Positions 1 to 7,967 of a stretch of 64,000 nucleotides of DNA are shown here, piece after piece. Both the position numbers and the translations under genes were made by a program. Numbering within the stretch: the stretch's first letter is position 1; the number at the start of each line of letters is the position of its first letter. The notes beneath the pieces were generated by a model. That model saw only the letters and a list, made by a program, of their open reading frames with translations. It searched no databases and had not been told where the DNA came from. The DNA is from Anderseniella sp963787895 (lineage in GTDB: Bacteria; Pseudomonadota; Alphaproteobacteria; Rhizobiales; Aestuariivirgaceae), in NCBI GenBank assembly GCA_963787895.1, contig CAWBEX010000001.1, positions 372,001-436,000 on the forward strand, read 5' to 3'.

Positions 1-117
1 TGGTCGGAAACCGGCTACGAATTCCTCAAGCGGCAATCACAGTCGAATCCGCGCATCTGGGTAGCCATGAGCACCCGCTATGCAAAGGACAAAGCAACAA
101 TTGCAGGTGCCAACTAG
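1..117 (+). CDS. C-terminal fragment of an unidentified protein (partial)
   Basis: Reading from base 1 in frame 1 gives 38 uninterrupted codons ending in TAG at 115-117. The visible tail ends in ...KATIAGAN and shows no motif I recognise. A strong hairpin terminator follows at 180-221, which supports this being the true 3' end of a plus-strand gene. The start and most of the protein lie outside the window, so no function can be given. Confidence 0.6.
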   Translation, partial: WSETGYEFLKRQSQSNPRIWVAMSTRYAKDKATIAGAN

Positions 118-179
118 CACATCTGCACGGAACGGCCCGGTCGGCGTCCCCTCCCCATCCCCCAACCAACCGGGTCCCA

Positions 180-221
180 GGGGCCAGCATCAATCCCACC
201 TGATGCTGGCCCCGCTTTTTT
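180..221 (+). terminator. Intrinsic terminator after the partial gene
   Basis: A perfect 13-bp inverted repeat (180-192 GGGGCCAGCATCA, 201-213 TGATGCTGGCCCC) with an 8-nt loop is followed by a run of seven T at 215-221. The T-run is on the plus strand, so it ends transcription of the partial upstream gene before the convergent carbonic anhydrase gene. Confidence 0.9.
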
Positions 222-251
222 GCGCTGCGGCCGCTTCAGGCAGAGCCTTGC

Positions 252-791
252 TTACGTCTCGATCAATTTCAGACCATTCTCGCGCGCATAGCGATGCACC
301 TTGTCGACATAGGATCTCGCCGCCGCCTGCAATGCGGCTTCAGCTGTTTCATCCAAAGTCTTGACCACTCGTCCTGGGGCGCCGAGCACCATCGAGTTGT
401 CATCCACGCTCTTGCCTTCGCCCAGCAGCGCGTGGGCACCAACAATGCAGTTCTTTCCGATCACGGTGCCATTCATCACCGTTGCCCCCATGCCGATCAG
501 CGAGTTGTCGCCAATGGTGCAGCCATGCAGCATGGCCAGATGGCCAACCGTCACACCGCGCCCAATGGTCAGCGGAAAACCCGGATCGGTATGCAATACG
601 CAGTTGTCCTGGATGTTGCTTTCATCGCCAACTGAAATGAATTCATTGTCGCCGCGCAATGTCGCGCCAAACCAGACACTCGCCAGAGCGCCAATACGAA
701 CCTTGCCGATCAGGCAGGCTGTCGGGGCAACGAAATACTGCGCATCGGCAGGCAACTCGGGGCGATGGCCTTCAAACTCATACAAGCTCAT
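252..791 (-). CDS. Gamma-type carbonic anhydrase family protein
   Basis: A 179-residue left-handed beta-helix protein of the gamma carbonic anhydrase/YrdA-PaaY family. The hexapeptide repeats run through most of the chain. The three histidines that bind the metal in the family are visible at about residues 67 (VLHTD), 84 and 89 (VGHLAMLHG). The family either interconverts CO2 and bicarbonate or is inactive but structural, and sequence alone does not decide this. The same frame stays open far upstream, but the ATG at 791 gives the conserved N-terminus. It lies 14 bp after a small membrane-protein gene on the same strand, so the two are probably co-transcribed. Confidence 0.9.
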   Translation of the reverse strand: MSLYEFEGHRPELPADAQYFVAPTACLIGKVRIGALASVWFGATLRGDNEFISVGDESNIQDNCVLHTDPGFPLTIGRGVTVGHLAMLHGCTIGDNSLIGMGATVMNGTVIGKNCIVGAHALLGEGKSVDDNSMVLGAPGRVVKTLDETAEAALQAAARSYVDKVHRYARENGLKLIET

Positions 792-805
792 GTGGACTGG
801 TATCC

Positions 806-1129
806 TCAACCTGAAATCAGAACATCCAGCCCGACAAGTACCACGATACCGGTCATGAAACACCACATCGCAGCAGCAACCAGCCCCATTGCTGTTATGC
901 CGGCATAGCGCCAACCGTGATCGAGCATGCGAATGGCGCTGCCCGCCAGGATAAGGGGTGCCGCCAGCATCACCCCAAGCACCCGCAGCGGAGCCGCCAG
1001 CAAAGACCCGTTCGCAAGCACACTCGCAAACCCGGGCTGTGTGTAGCCAAGCCAGTTCCATGCCGAATGTGTCAGGCCCGCAGCCACCAGCCCGAACGCC
1101 ATGATCACCAGAAAAACATCTATTGTCAT
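806..1129 (-). CDS. Small multi-pass membrane protein (possibly DUF6949)
   Basis: A 107-residue, strongly hydrophobic protein with about three to four predicted membrane segments (residues ~5-27, ~38-62, ~72-95 and the C-terminal end). It has no catalytic motif. Size and composition resemble small rhizobial membrane proteins of the DUF6949 type, but that match is from memory. The ATG at 1129 begins MTIDVFL, which enters the first membrane helix directly; an upstream in-frame ATG would add about 32 basic residues and is less likely. It precedes the carbonic anhydrase gene and is divergent from the gene at 1294. Confidence 0.7.
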   Translation of the reverse strand: MTIDVFLVIMAFGLVAAGLTHSAWNWLGYTQPGFASVLANGSLLAAPLRVLGVMLAAPLILAGSAIRMLDHGWRYAGITAMGLVAAAMWCFMTGIVVLVGLDVLISG

Positions 1130-1293
1130 TGTGAAACACACCCTGTTGTGTCTGCTGTTTGGTCTGCATGACCGGCTACACTGGCGTTTCAGGCCATTTT
1201 TCAACCAGCCTGAAACCCACAGCACTCATGCTTGCGCTTTGACCATGCAACAGGCATACCAGTGCCGCGCAAAGCAGAGGCTGGAATACGCCA

Positions 1294-2031
1294 ATGAACA
1301 CACGTCACCGCAGCACCTATCGCAACAGCGACCCGCGAGAGCGATCGGTTGCCCGCCTGCTCATCAATCTGGTTGCGTTAATCATTGTTGTGGGCGGCGC
1401 AATCATGACCTGGCTGTTCCTGTCAGACAGGGATTTGTTGTTCAGCACTCCGAACAGAGCTGCGAATGCCGATGCCCCGCCAGCTCTGGCACGCTATGTC
1501 TTTGACACAGCAGAGCTCGTGGCACCCACCAGGCTGGTGACACGCATCGATAAACGTACACTGGGCAATGTGAGGAAACTTGATCTGCTGCTACCGTGGC
1601 CCTACCAGCCAGGAACTGTGCCGGCCCTGCCTGCAACGGCCAGAGAATTTGACGATTGGCTCATCCTGACTTTCGAAACCACGACAGAAGAACAACTCTC
1701 AGCGGAAGAACGATACGGCGAGATTTACCCAGTGTACTTCGACGGCGAGCCGGAGCAGGTGTCAGGCAATTTGCTGCGCTACAAATTCAGGCAGGACTCA
1801 CCCTACTCTGACCTGACTCTTTACGTAGCCAACGCGGACAGCAAACAGATCATCCACCGCTGTGATCTTAAACCGTCAGTACTTGGACCAATTTTGTGTG
1901 AACGGGCATTCAAACTGGCAGGCAACATCACGCTGCGGCTGCGCTTTGCCAGCAAACATCTCGAGAACTGGGCCGATATCGAAAAGAATGTGCGGTTGGC
2001 CCTGGCCAACATGTACCGCGCGACACAGTAA
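1294..2031 (+). CDS. Hypothetical membrane-anchored protein
   Basis: A 245-residue protein with a basic N-terminus (about 20 residues), one clear transmembrane helix at roughly residues 23-44, and a long soluble part that should lie in the periplasm. The soluble part has no family motif I can name. It contains two cysteines near residues 190 and 203 that could form a disulfide (HRCDLKP, ILCERAF). Its 3' end faces the DUF3126 gene with only 28 bp between, and no clear terminator is seen there. Function unknown; coding is supported by length, a membrane anchor and clean boundaries. Confidence 0.75.
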   Translation: MNTRHRSTYRNSDPRERSVARLLINLVALIIVVGGAIMTWLFLSDRDLLFSTPNRAANADAPPALARYVFDTAELVAPTRLVTRIDKRTLGNVRKLDLLLPWPYQPGTVPALPATAREFDDWLILTFETTTEEQLSAEERYGEIYPVYFDGEPEQVSGNLLRYKFRQDSPYSDLTLYVANADSKQIIHRCDLKPSVLGPILCERAFKLAGNITLRLRFASKHLENWADIEKNVRLALANMYRATQ

Positions 2032-2059
2032 CCCGCTGCTTCAATCCAGCGCTGCAGGT

Positions 2060-2272
2060 TCACTCAAGATCAAAGCTGAGAATTGCCATCTGGAAATTGT
2101 ACGACAGGTCGTCCGGGTCCTCATCGTCACGAAATACGACACCGATGAATTCTTCGCCGATATAAACTTCGCCGGAATCGTCCTTCTGCGGGCGTTTTCG
2201 GACCTGAATTGCCGAGTTGTCAAAGGTCTTCTGCAAAAACCGGCTCAGCTTGGAAATTTCATCAGGTGTCAT
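2060..2272 (-). CDS. DUF3126 family protein
   Basis: A 70-residue protein matching the small alphaproteobacterial DUF3126 family: an N-terminal helix (TPDEISKLSRFLQKTFDN) followed by a strand-rich part with IQVRKRP and GEVYIGEEFIGVVFRDDEDPDDLSYNFQMAIL. The family has no established biochemical function. It sits downstream of cysE on the same strand with about 70 bp between them, an arrangement common in rhizobia, so co-transcription is likely. Confidence 0.85.
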   Translation of the reverse strand: MTPDEISKLSRFLQKTFDNSAIQVRKRPQKDDSGEVYIGEEFIGVVFRDDEDPDDLSYNFQMAILSFDLE

Positions 2273-2345
2273 GTGTTGCCTCTATCGGTTCATCCACCAT
2301 GGATGTAGCCGGGTTCGGCATGGAGTCTCAAGCCCTGAAACAGAA

Positions 2346-3191
2346 TTATTGCTTCACCTGTTCCTGTACACCGGCATCTGCCACAGACAAGCGATGGTCC
2401 ATGATACGCGATGGTTCATCGCACCCTGCATATCCAACCACCTTGGCAGGCACACCTGCCACGGTCCTGTTTGCAGGCACATCATGCAACACGACTGAAC
2501 CCGCCGCCACGCGCGAGCAGTGTCCAATTTCGATGTTCCCCAGAATTGACGCGCCTGCCCCGATAAGCACGCCGTGGCGCACCTTCGGGTGACGGTCGCC
2601 ATCCGCCTTGCCCGTACCACCAAGTGTGACCGAGTGCAGCATCGACACATTGTCCTCGACAACAGCCGTAGCACCGATAACAATCGAATGCGCATGATCA
2701 ATCATGATGCCACGCCCAATCTGTGATGTTGGGTGAATATCGGTTCCGAAAATCATCGAGGAGCGGCTTTGCAGGTAATAGGCAAAATCCTTACGCCCCA
2801 TCTTGTACAGGCGGTGGGCCATACGGTAGGTCTGCAACGCCTGAAAGCCCTTGAAATACAGCAACGGCTCCAGATAGCGATCACAAGCCGGATCGCGGTC
2901 ATAGACCGCTAGAATGTCCGCTCTTGCCGCCACTGCTATGTCGGGATCAGCGTCCATGGCATCTTCAAATCCCTGGACAATCAGCTCTGCACCAATGTCG
3001 GCATTGCCCAGCCGCTGGGCCAGCCTGTGCGCAAGGGCATCTTCAAAGCTGCCCGGGTTCAGCACAGACGTAAACAAGAAGCCGCCGAGACTTGTGTCTG
3101 CCCGCGTTGCGGCCTCTGCCTCGTCGCGAATACGTTCCCAAACCGGATCAACCGATTGCAATCTGGCGGTTTTCTGCTTTGGCGAAACCAT
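2346..3191 (-). CDS. cysE: Serine O-acetyltransferase
   Basis: Transfers an acetyl group from acetyl-CoA to L-serine, the first step of cysteine synthesis. The 281-residue chain has the helical N-terminal SATase domain (to about residue 150) and a C-terminal left-handed beta-helix with hexapeptide repeats. Diagnostic segments are IDHAHSIVIG, MLHSVTLGGTGK and RHPKVRHGVLIGAG; the histidines in the first two are the family's active-site residues. I chose ATG 3191 because GGAG lies 9 nt upstream; two earlier in-frame ATGs (3206, 3230) lack a good ribosome site. The C-terminus lacks the usual short Ile-ending tail that binds cysteine synthase; here it ends QVKQ. Confidence 0.93.
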   Translation of the reverse strand: MVSPKQKTARLQSVDPVWERIRDEAEAATRADTSLGGFLFTSVLNPGSFEDALAHRLAQRLGNADIGAELIVQGFEDAMDADPDIAVAARADILAVYDRDPACDRYLEPLLYFKGFQALQTYRMAHRLYKMGRKDFAYYLQSRSSMIFGTDIHPTSQIGRGIMIDHAHSIVIGATAVVEDNVSMLHSVTLGGTGKADGDRHPKVRHGVLIGAGASILGNIEIGHCSRVAAGSVVLHDVPANRTVAGVPAKVVGYAGCDEPSRIMDHRLSVADAGVQEQVKQ

Positions 3192-3266
3192 GGTGACAAT
3201 CTCCATATGGTGCAGGGCAAGGCTATTCACTGCTGCAAGATCATCTACACATAGTATGGAAAGATG

Positions 3267-4145
3267 TCAGCGCCAAGTCAGCCCGGCAAAGAAGCTTAGC
3301 AACGCGTCTGTGAAAATGTCGTTCTGGTCGCCTGCCACCATATGCCGCGCGCCGACGATATCCGCGTATTGCATATGCGGCGCTGCTTCCAGCAAAGCCT
3401 GCACTTCATCTTCTCCTACCAATTCACTTTCCCGCCCTCGCACCAGCAAAACTGGTATTTTCAGACGCTTTGCAGCGGCAAACCCTTCACTTTCAACTTC
3501 GCTCGCATGTCTTCTATAGTCCTGACGCGACGTGATGAAGTTTGGGTCCCAATGCCAGCGATACCGCCCATCATCACCCATACGCAGGTTTTTTGACAGG
3601 CCGGAAAGATTGGTCGGCCGTGGCCTGTGCGGCAAATACGCCGAAATGGCATTTGCAGCTTCTTCTACGGTGGCAAAGCCTTCGTCAGCATGTTCCGACA
3701 TGAACCCAATGATGCGGGCAACGCCATCCACCTTCATTTTTGGCGTGATGTCGACCAGAACGAGCGCGGCAATCTCGCCCGCCTCCTCTTGCCCACCAGC
3801 CGCAAACAAACCTGCCAGACCACCCAGCGACGCCCCGACAATTGCAGGCTTGAAACCGCAAATCTGCCTCAGTTGCTGAGCCACAACCCGCATATCGTCA
3901 GCAAAATCATGAAAACTGTAGTCCGAAGTCTTTATCCAGTCACTGTCGCCATGACCGCGTTGATCCATAGTCACAGCAGTGATGCCCTGGCGTGCCAGCG
4001 CACGAGCCGTACCACCCCAGGAATGCCGTGTCTGGCCTCCGCCGTGAGCCAGCAGGACAGCTCCCCTTGCGTTCTCCGCAGCATAAACATCCGCCACCAG
4101 CCGGTTGCAATCGGCACCGGTCAACTCAATGGTTTGCTTGGTCAT
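3267..4145 (-). CDS. Alpha/beta hydrolase
   Basis: A 292-residue alpha/beta-hydrolase. The oxyanion region is LLAHGGGQTRHSW, the nucleophile elbow is GASLGG (serine near residue 105), and a late histidine in GARHMVAGD completes the triad. Substrate cannot be told; epoxide hydrolase- or peroxidase-like members share this look. Its ATG overlaps the stop of the upstream hydrolase gene (ATGA at 4142-4145), so the two hydrolases are translationally coupled, although they are not closely similar in sequence. Confidence 0.88.
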   Translation of the reverse strand: MTKQTIELTGADCNRLVADVYAAENARGAVLLAHGGGQTRHSWGGTARALARQGITAVTMDQRGHGDSDWIKTSDYSFHDFADDMRVVAQQLRQICGFKPAIVGASLGGLAGLFAAGGQEEAGEIAALVLVDITPKMKVDGVARIIGFMSEHADEGFATVEEAANAISAYLPHRPRPTNLSGLSKNLRMGDDGRYRWHWDPNFITSRQDYRRHASEVESEGFAAAKRLKIPVLLVRGRESELVGEDEVQALLEAAPHMQYADIVGARHMVAGDQNDIFTDALLSFFAGLTWR

Positions 4146-4894
4146 GGCCGCCTGTCGAGAAAATCCAGAACCGTCAATTTGAAGGTCTTGTCACCCACGG
4201 CTTTCATGTGATCGCGGCCAGGCAAGGTCACAGCCTCCGAGCCAGCAATGGCTGCCTGCAAAGGCCCTGCACTGCCGGCAATCTCGTCATCCCCGCCAAC
4301 TACGATCAGGGTCGGCAAGCGGATACCGGTCAACTCATCTTCGCTGACAAGTATCCGCTGCGAAGACATGCATGCCGCAAGTGCTTCAAGGTCGCCGCCG
4401 GTTTGCTCTGCAAAGGTGCGAAATGCCTTCCCCTGTGTGCCTTTGGCCTTGGCCAGCGACGGCGCCCGCAAGGCTGTGACTATCTCCTGTGAGCCGCCCA
4501 CCCCGGTTATCATATTCGAGGCCAGCCCGCCCAGCACGAGCGAGCGCGCCCGCGCGGGATAATGGATGCCAACAAGTGCTGTCAATCTGGCACCCATGGA
4601 ATAGCCCATGATGTCTACCCGTTCATGGCCCAGATGTTCGATCAGGTTTGCTGAATCACCGGCCATCGCCCGGGCATCATACTGTTCAGGCTCATACAGC
4701 TTCTGGCTCTTGCCATGCCCGCGGTTGTCAATGGTGATGACCTGGCGCCCAACCTTCACCAAAAGATCCACCCAACCTGTTGATTGCCAGTTGACCCGCG
4801 CATTTGACGCAAATCCGTGGATCAAGAGGATAGGCTCACCTTCCCCGTGCACATCGTAGGCAATCTTCACATTATCTGACATGAAAGTCGGCAC
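4142..4894 (-). CDS. Alpha/beta hydrolase (GTG start proposed)
   Basis: A second alpha/beta-hydrolase (250 residues). HGFASN forms the oxyanion segment, GYSMGA holds the nucleophile serine, and GRDHMKAV holds the catalytic histidine. Three starts are possible. ATG 4903 touches the AGGAG motif with no spacing, and ATG 4882 has no ribosome site. GTG 4894 lies 9 nt after AGGAG (plus-strand 4904-4908) and gives the N-terminus M-PTFMSDNVKIAYD, which resembles rhizobial relatives. I therefore prefer GTG 4894. It ends in an ATGA overlap with the next hydrolase gene. Substrate unknown. Confidence 0.85.
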   Translation of the reverse strand: MPTFMSDNVKIAYDVHGEGEPILLIHGFASNARVNWQSTGWVDLLVKVGRQVITIDNRGHGKSQKLYEPEQYDARAMAGDSANLIEHLGHERVDIMGYSMGARLTALVGIHYPARARSLVLGGLASNMITGVGGSQEIVTALRAPSLAKAKGTQGKAFRTFAEQTGGDLEALAACMSSQRILVSEDELTGIRLPTLIVVGGDDEIAGSAGPLQAAIAGSEAVTLPGRDHMKAVGDKTFKLTVLDFLDRRP

Positions 4895-5022
4895 GAGGGG
4901 CATCTCCTGAGATCGGTGATCGGGGCTTGGCCACAGATGCAAAGGTATGCTATCGCCAGTTCAGCGGCCAATGCATAATGCCGTTCCATCAACACCAGAA
5001 TTTTCGCGGAAGTGACCAGCAA

Positions 5023-5259
5023 ATGGCAAACACCGGCACACCGAAGTTCCACAATGACATGGGCGCGAGCGTGATCGAGATTGGCGCACACGAGTTTCAG
5101 TGCACCGGCGCAAGACCTCCGTTCGACCATCCCCATGTATTTCTGGACATGGGTGACGAACACGAGATCGTCTGCCCATACTGCTCGACGCTCTACAAGT
5201 TTTCAAGTGCGCTGAAAGCCGGCGCGGCATTGCCAGCAGAAGCTGTGTTCACCGATTGA
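5023..5259 (+). CDS. Zinc-finger (zf-CHCC) domain protein
   Basis: A 78-residue protein with the CHCC zinc-binding pattern: a first cysteine in FQCTG, a histidine in FDHPHVFLDMG, and the pair in IVCPYCSTLYKF. It is related to the mitochondrial complex I subunit NDUFS6 and is common in alphaproteobacteria, where it may help respiratory complex assembly (inference). The frame is open upstream, but ATG 5023 gives the conserved length. It is divergent from the hydrolase pair. Confidence 0.85.
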   Translation: MANTGTPKFHNDMGASVIEIGAHEFQCTGARPPFDHPHVFLDMGDEHEIVCPYCSTLYKFSSALKAGAALPAEAVFTD

Positions 5260-5289
5260 GTATAATTGCATTTCGTTTCGACAGAAATG

Positions 5290-5329
5290 ACAATGGCGGC
5301 ACAGGCCCCTCAACCTGCACCGCCATTGT
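5290..5329. other. Perfect 10-bp inverted repeat in a gene gap
   Basis: ACAATGGCGG at 5290-5299 pairs with CCGCCATTGT at 5320-5329 around a 20-nt loop, 30 bp after the zinc-finger gene. It could end that transcript, but there is no T-run, so it may be a Rho-linked or RNA-stabilising hairpin. The rest of 5260-5473 shows nothing clear. Confidence 0.45.
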
Positions 5330-5473
5330 GCGTACCCCGCACAGCCCCTGCACGCTAACCCTCACCCCTCAGTAAGACTGCGCGCATTCTGCGAAGTTGT
5401 CCCGGACACTGGTGTGTGGTGGACTGAACGCTGAGAACAGTGTCTCATCTGGCGCTGATAGAAACAATTTGAT

Positions 5474-5995
5474 TTGAATTTTACAGTGAATGGTAAGTTA
5501 ACGTTGACCAAGTCTGAAAAACTGAAATTCCGTGATTATGACGACGCTGACGAGGCTGAGCTGGTCAGCCTTCTGCGCCAACTGCAAACCCATGAACGCC
5601 AGTACTACGACCGCATGGTCAAGCCCGAAGATCTGGCTGGCTGGTACATCGACGATATCCGCAATGACTGTCGCGAACATGCCGGCAGGATTCGCCTGGC
5701 GGTAACAGGCGGCAAGCCGCAAGGCTACTGTGTGATCCTGACCAGGGTACGCAATGAGGAGCCTGATGAACTACAATTCGACTATGCTTATGTAAGCGAA
5801 CTGGTTGTAGCTGAAACTGCCCGCGGCACCGGTCTTGGCAAGGCATTGCTGCAAGACGCCGAATGCATCGCGCGCGATGCAGGGGCGAAGTGGCTTCGCG
5901 TGCATGTGCTGGCCAAGAATACCTTGGCGCACGAAGTCTACAAAAGCTACGGTTTTACCAATCACCTCGTAGAGATGGAGAAGCCTCTCAAATGA
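5474..5995 (+). CDS. GNAT family N-acetyltransferase
   Basis: A 173-residue GNAT acetyltransferase. The acetyl-CoA pyrophosphate loop is visible as ETARGTGLGKALLQDAE (about residues 113-129), followed by the usual C-terminal VYKSYGF segment. Acceptor substrate is unknown. The start is uncertain: TTG 5474 is the furthest upstream, with GTG 5486 and TTG 5504 as alternatives, and none has a strong ribosome site. The stop overlaps the next start (ATGA, 5992-5995), making a coupled three-gene operon with an SDR and an HTH_42 protein. Confidence 0.85.
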   Translation: MNFTVNGKLTLTKSEKLKFRDYDDADEAELVSLLRQLQTHERQYYDRMVKPEDLAGWYIDDIRNDCREHAGRIRLAVTGGKPQGYCVILTRVRNEEPDELQFDYAYVSELVVAETARGTGLGKALLQDAECIARDAGAKWLRVHVLAKNTLAHEVYKSYGFTNHLVEMEKPLK

Positions 5996-6750
5996 GACTG
6001 AAAGACAGAACGGTGATCGTGACCGGCGGCGCATCCGGCTTTGGTGAAGGCATGATCCGGCGTTTCACGGAGGAAGGCGCAAGAACCGTTATCGCAGATA
6101 TCAACGATCCAGCGGGTGAGAAACTGGCTGATGAAATCTCGGCAAAGGGCCCCGGTTGCATCTATGTCCATTGCGATGTGACCAGTGCAGAAAACCTGAA
6201 CAACCTTGCAGATGTTGCCGCAAAGCAGTTCGGCTCCATCGACGTGATGATCAACAATGCCGGAATGCCACAGACCAATCAGCCCATGCTGAATGTGGAT
6301 GAAGCCACTTTCGATCGGATCTTCGAGGTCAATGTAAAATCTATATTCCTGGCAGCCAAGGCGGTTGTGCCTGTCATGCGTGAACAAGGGGCGGGTTCCA
6401 TCATCAACACTGCCTCTACAGCGGGCCTGCGCCCGCGCCCAGGACTGGTCTGGTACAACGCTTCCAAGGGCGCGGTAAACACCTTGACCAAGGCTATGGC
6501 TGTCGAACTGGCCCCGGACCAGATCCGCGTCAACGCGCTGTGTCCGGTAGCCGGAGAAACACCCATGCTGGGCGCCTTCATGGGAGGTGAAGTCACCAAT
6601 GAAATGCGCGACAAGTTTGTCTCCACGGTGCCGATGGGGCGCCTGTCCACCCCGCTCGACATGGCAAATGCGGCACTGTTCTTCGCATCCGATGACAGCG
6701 CATTCATCACTGGCGTGTGCATGGAAGTTGACGGCGGGCGCTGCATCTAG
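5992..6750 (+). CDS. SDR family oxidoreductase
   Basis: A 252-residue classical short-chain dehydrogenase. The cofactor loop is TGGASGFGEG near residue 12; ADI after strand 2 suggests NAD(H) preference. NNAG and the YNASK catalytic motif follow, and the C-terminal part ends VDGG. Glucose/ribitol-type SDRs look like this, and the substrate is not predictable. It is coupled to both neighbours: ATGA with the GNAT gene before it, and a TAGTG overlap with the HTH_42 gene after it. Confidence 0.92.
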   Translation: MRLKDRTVIVTGGASGFGEGMIRRFTEEGARTVIADINDPAGEKLADEISAKGPGCIYVHCDVTSAENLNNLADVAAKQFGSIDVMINNAGMPQTNQPMLNVDEATFDRIFEVNVKSIFLAAKAVVPVMREQGAGSIINTASTAGLRPRPGLVWYNASKGAVNTLTKAMAVELAPDQIRVNALCPVAGETPMLGAFMGGEVTNEMRDKFVSTVPMGRLSTPLDMANAALFFASDDSAFITGVCMEVDGGRCI

Positions 6751-7967
6751 TGTCACAACCGGACCGGATAAGCCTTGAAACTGCCAGATCGATTGCCCTG
6801 ACGGCTCAGGGTTTTTCCGGCTCACAACCCGCTGAAAGTCGCACAACCCGCTGGCAAAGCCTTGCAAAGGTCATTGACGACCTAAACCTGCTGCAGATCG
6901 ACAGCGTCAATGTTCTGTCGCGCTCACACTATCTGCCACTGTTTTCGCGCCTTGGGGCTTACGACCGCGATGTGCTGGACCGCCATACTCTGGCCGCAGG
7001 CAAACGCCGCTGCTTTGAATACTGGGCGCATGAAGCATCCATCCTGCCGTTTCACTTTCAGCCGCTTTTGCGCTGGCGCATGGAAGATGCCCGAAACGGC
7101 AAGGGCATTTACAAGGGTCTCGTCCAGTTTGCGAAGCAGAAGCCGCAAATCGTTCAAAAGACTCTTGAAAAAGTGCGCAAGGACGGGCCGATACGGGCAC
7201 GGGACTTTGGGCAGCCTGCTGTGCGTTCCGGCGAATGGTGGGGCTGGAATGATCACAAGACGGCATTGGAGTACCTGTTCTGGACAGGAGAAGTGACGGC
7301 CGCCTGCCGGGAGGGTTTTGAGAGACTATATGATTTGCCCGAACGCGTATTGCCGGACGAACATCATGCATCACCAACACCGGACCGCGCTGACGCAATC
7401 CGGCAGCTGGCCAGACATTCGGCCCGCGCCCTGGGTATCGCTACAGAAACCGACATCCGGGACTATTTCCGGCTGCCAGTAGACGACGCCAGACGCGCTG
7501 TATCCGAGCTTGTTGAGGCTGGAGAACTAAAAGAGGTTCAGGTCGAGGGCTGGCGCAATGTTGCCTTCGTCTGGCATGAGGCAAAATCGGCGCGCAACTT
7601 CAACCGAACGGCGCTGCTGTCGCCCTTTGATCCGCTGGTGTGGAACCGGGATCGAGCCGAGCGCCTGTTCAATTTTCGCTACAGGATCGAGATTTACACT
7701 CCTGCACCAAAACGGCAGTACGGCTATTATGTCTTGCCAGTGCTCATGGGCAGGCAGCTTGTTGGCCGGCTTTGCATGAAGGCCGACAGGCAGGCAGGCG
7801 TTCTGCGCGTCAACGCAGCCTGGCATGAAGACGACGCTTCACCGGAAGAAGCAGCGCAGCAGGTTGCACCCTGCCTGGCAGCCATGCGCCAATGGCTGGG
7901 CCTGGAGCGAACCGAAATTGCGAGCCGTGGCAATCTCGCCACTGCCCTGAAACCCGCACTCAGATAA
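6750..7967 (+). CDS. HTH_42/YcaQ-type DNA glycosylase family protein
   Basis: A 405-residue member of the winged-helix HTH_42 superfamily (YcaQ/AlkX, AlkZ), which contains glycosylases that unhook alkylated bases and interstrand crosslinks. The family's catalytic QxD-type motif is visible as LLQIDSVNVL near residues 47-57, next to RSHYLPLFSRLG. Further family segments are YWAHEASILP and LLSPFDPLVWNRDR. The start is GTG, overlapping the SDR stop. The 3' end overlaps the convergent aminotransferase gene by 8 bp. The activity is inferred from the family; crosslink repair by this protein is not shown. Confidence 0.85.
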   Translation: MSQPDRISLETARSIALTAQGFSGSQPAESRTTRWQSLAKVIDDLNLLQIDSVNVLSRSHYLPLFSRLGAYDRDVLDRHTLAAGKRRCFEYWAHEASILPFHFQPLLRWRMEDARNGKGIYKGLVQFAKQKPQIVQKTLEKVRKDGPIRARDFGQPAVRSGEWWGWNDHKTALEYLFWTGEVTAACREGFERLYDLPERVLPDEHHASPTPDRADAIRQLARHSARALGIATETDIRDYFRLPVDDARRAVSELVEAGELKEVQVEGWRNVAFVWHEAKSARNFNRTALLSPFDPLVWNRDRAERLFNFRYRIEIYTPAPKRQYGYYVLPVLMGRQLVGRLCMKADRQAGVLRVNAAWHEDDASPEEAAQQVAPCLAAMRQWLGLERTEIASRGNLATALKPALR

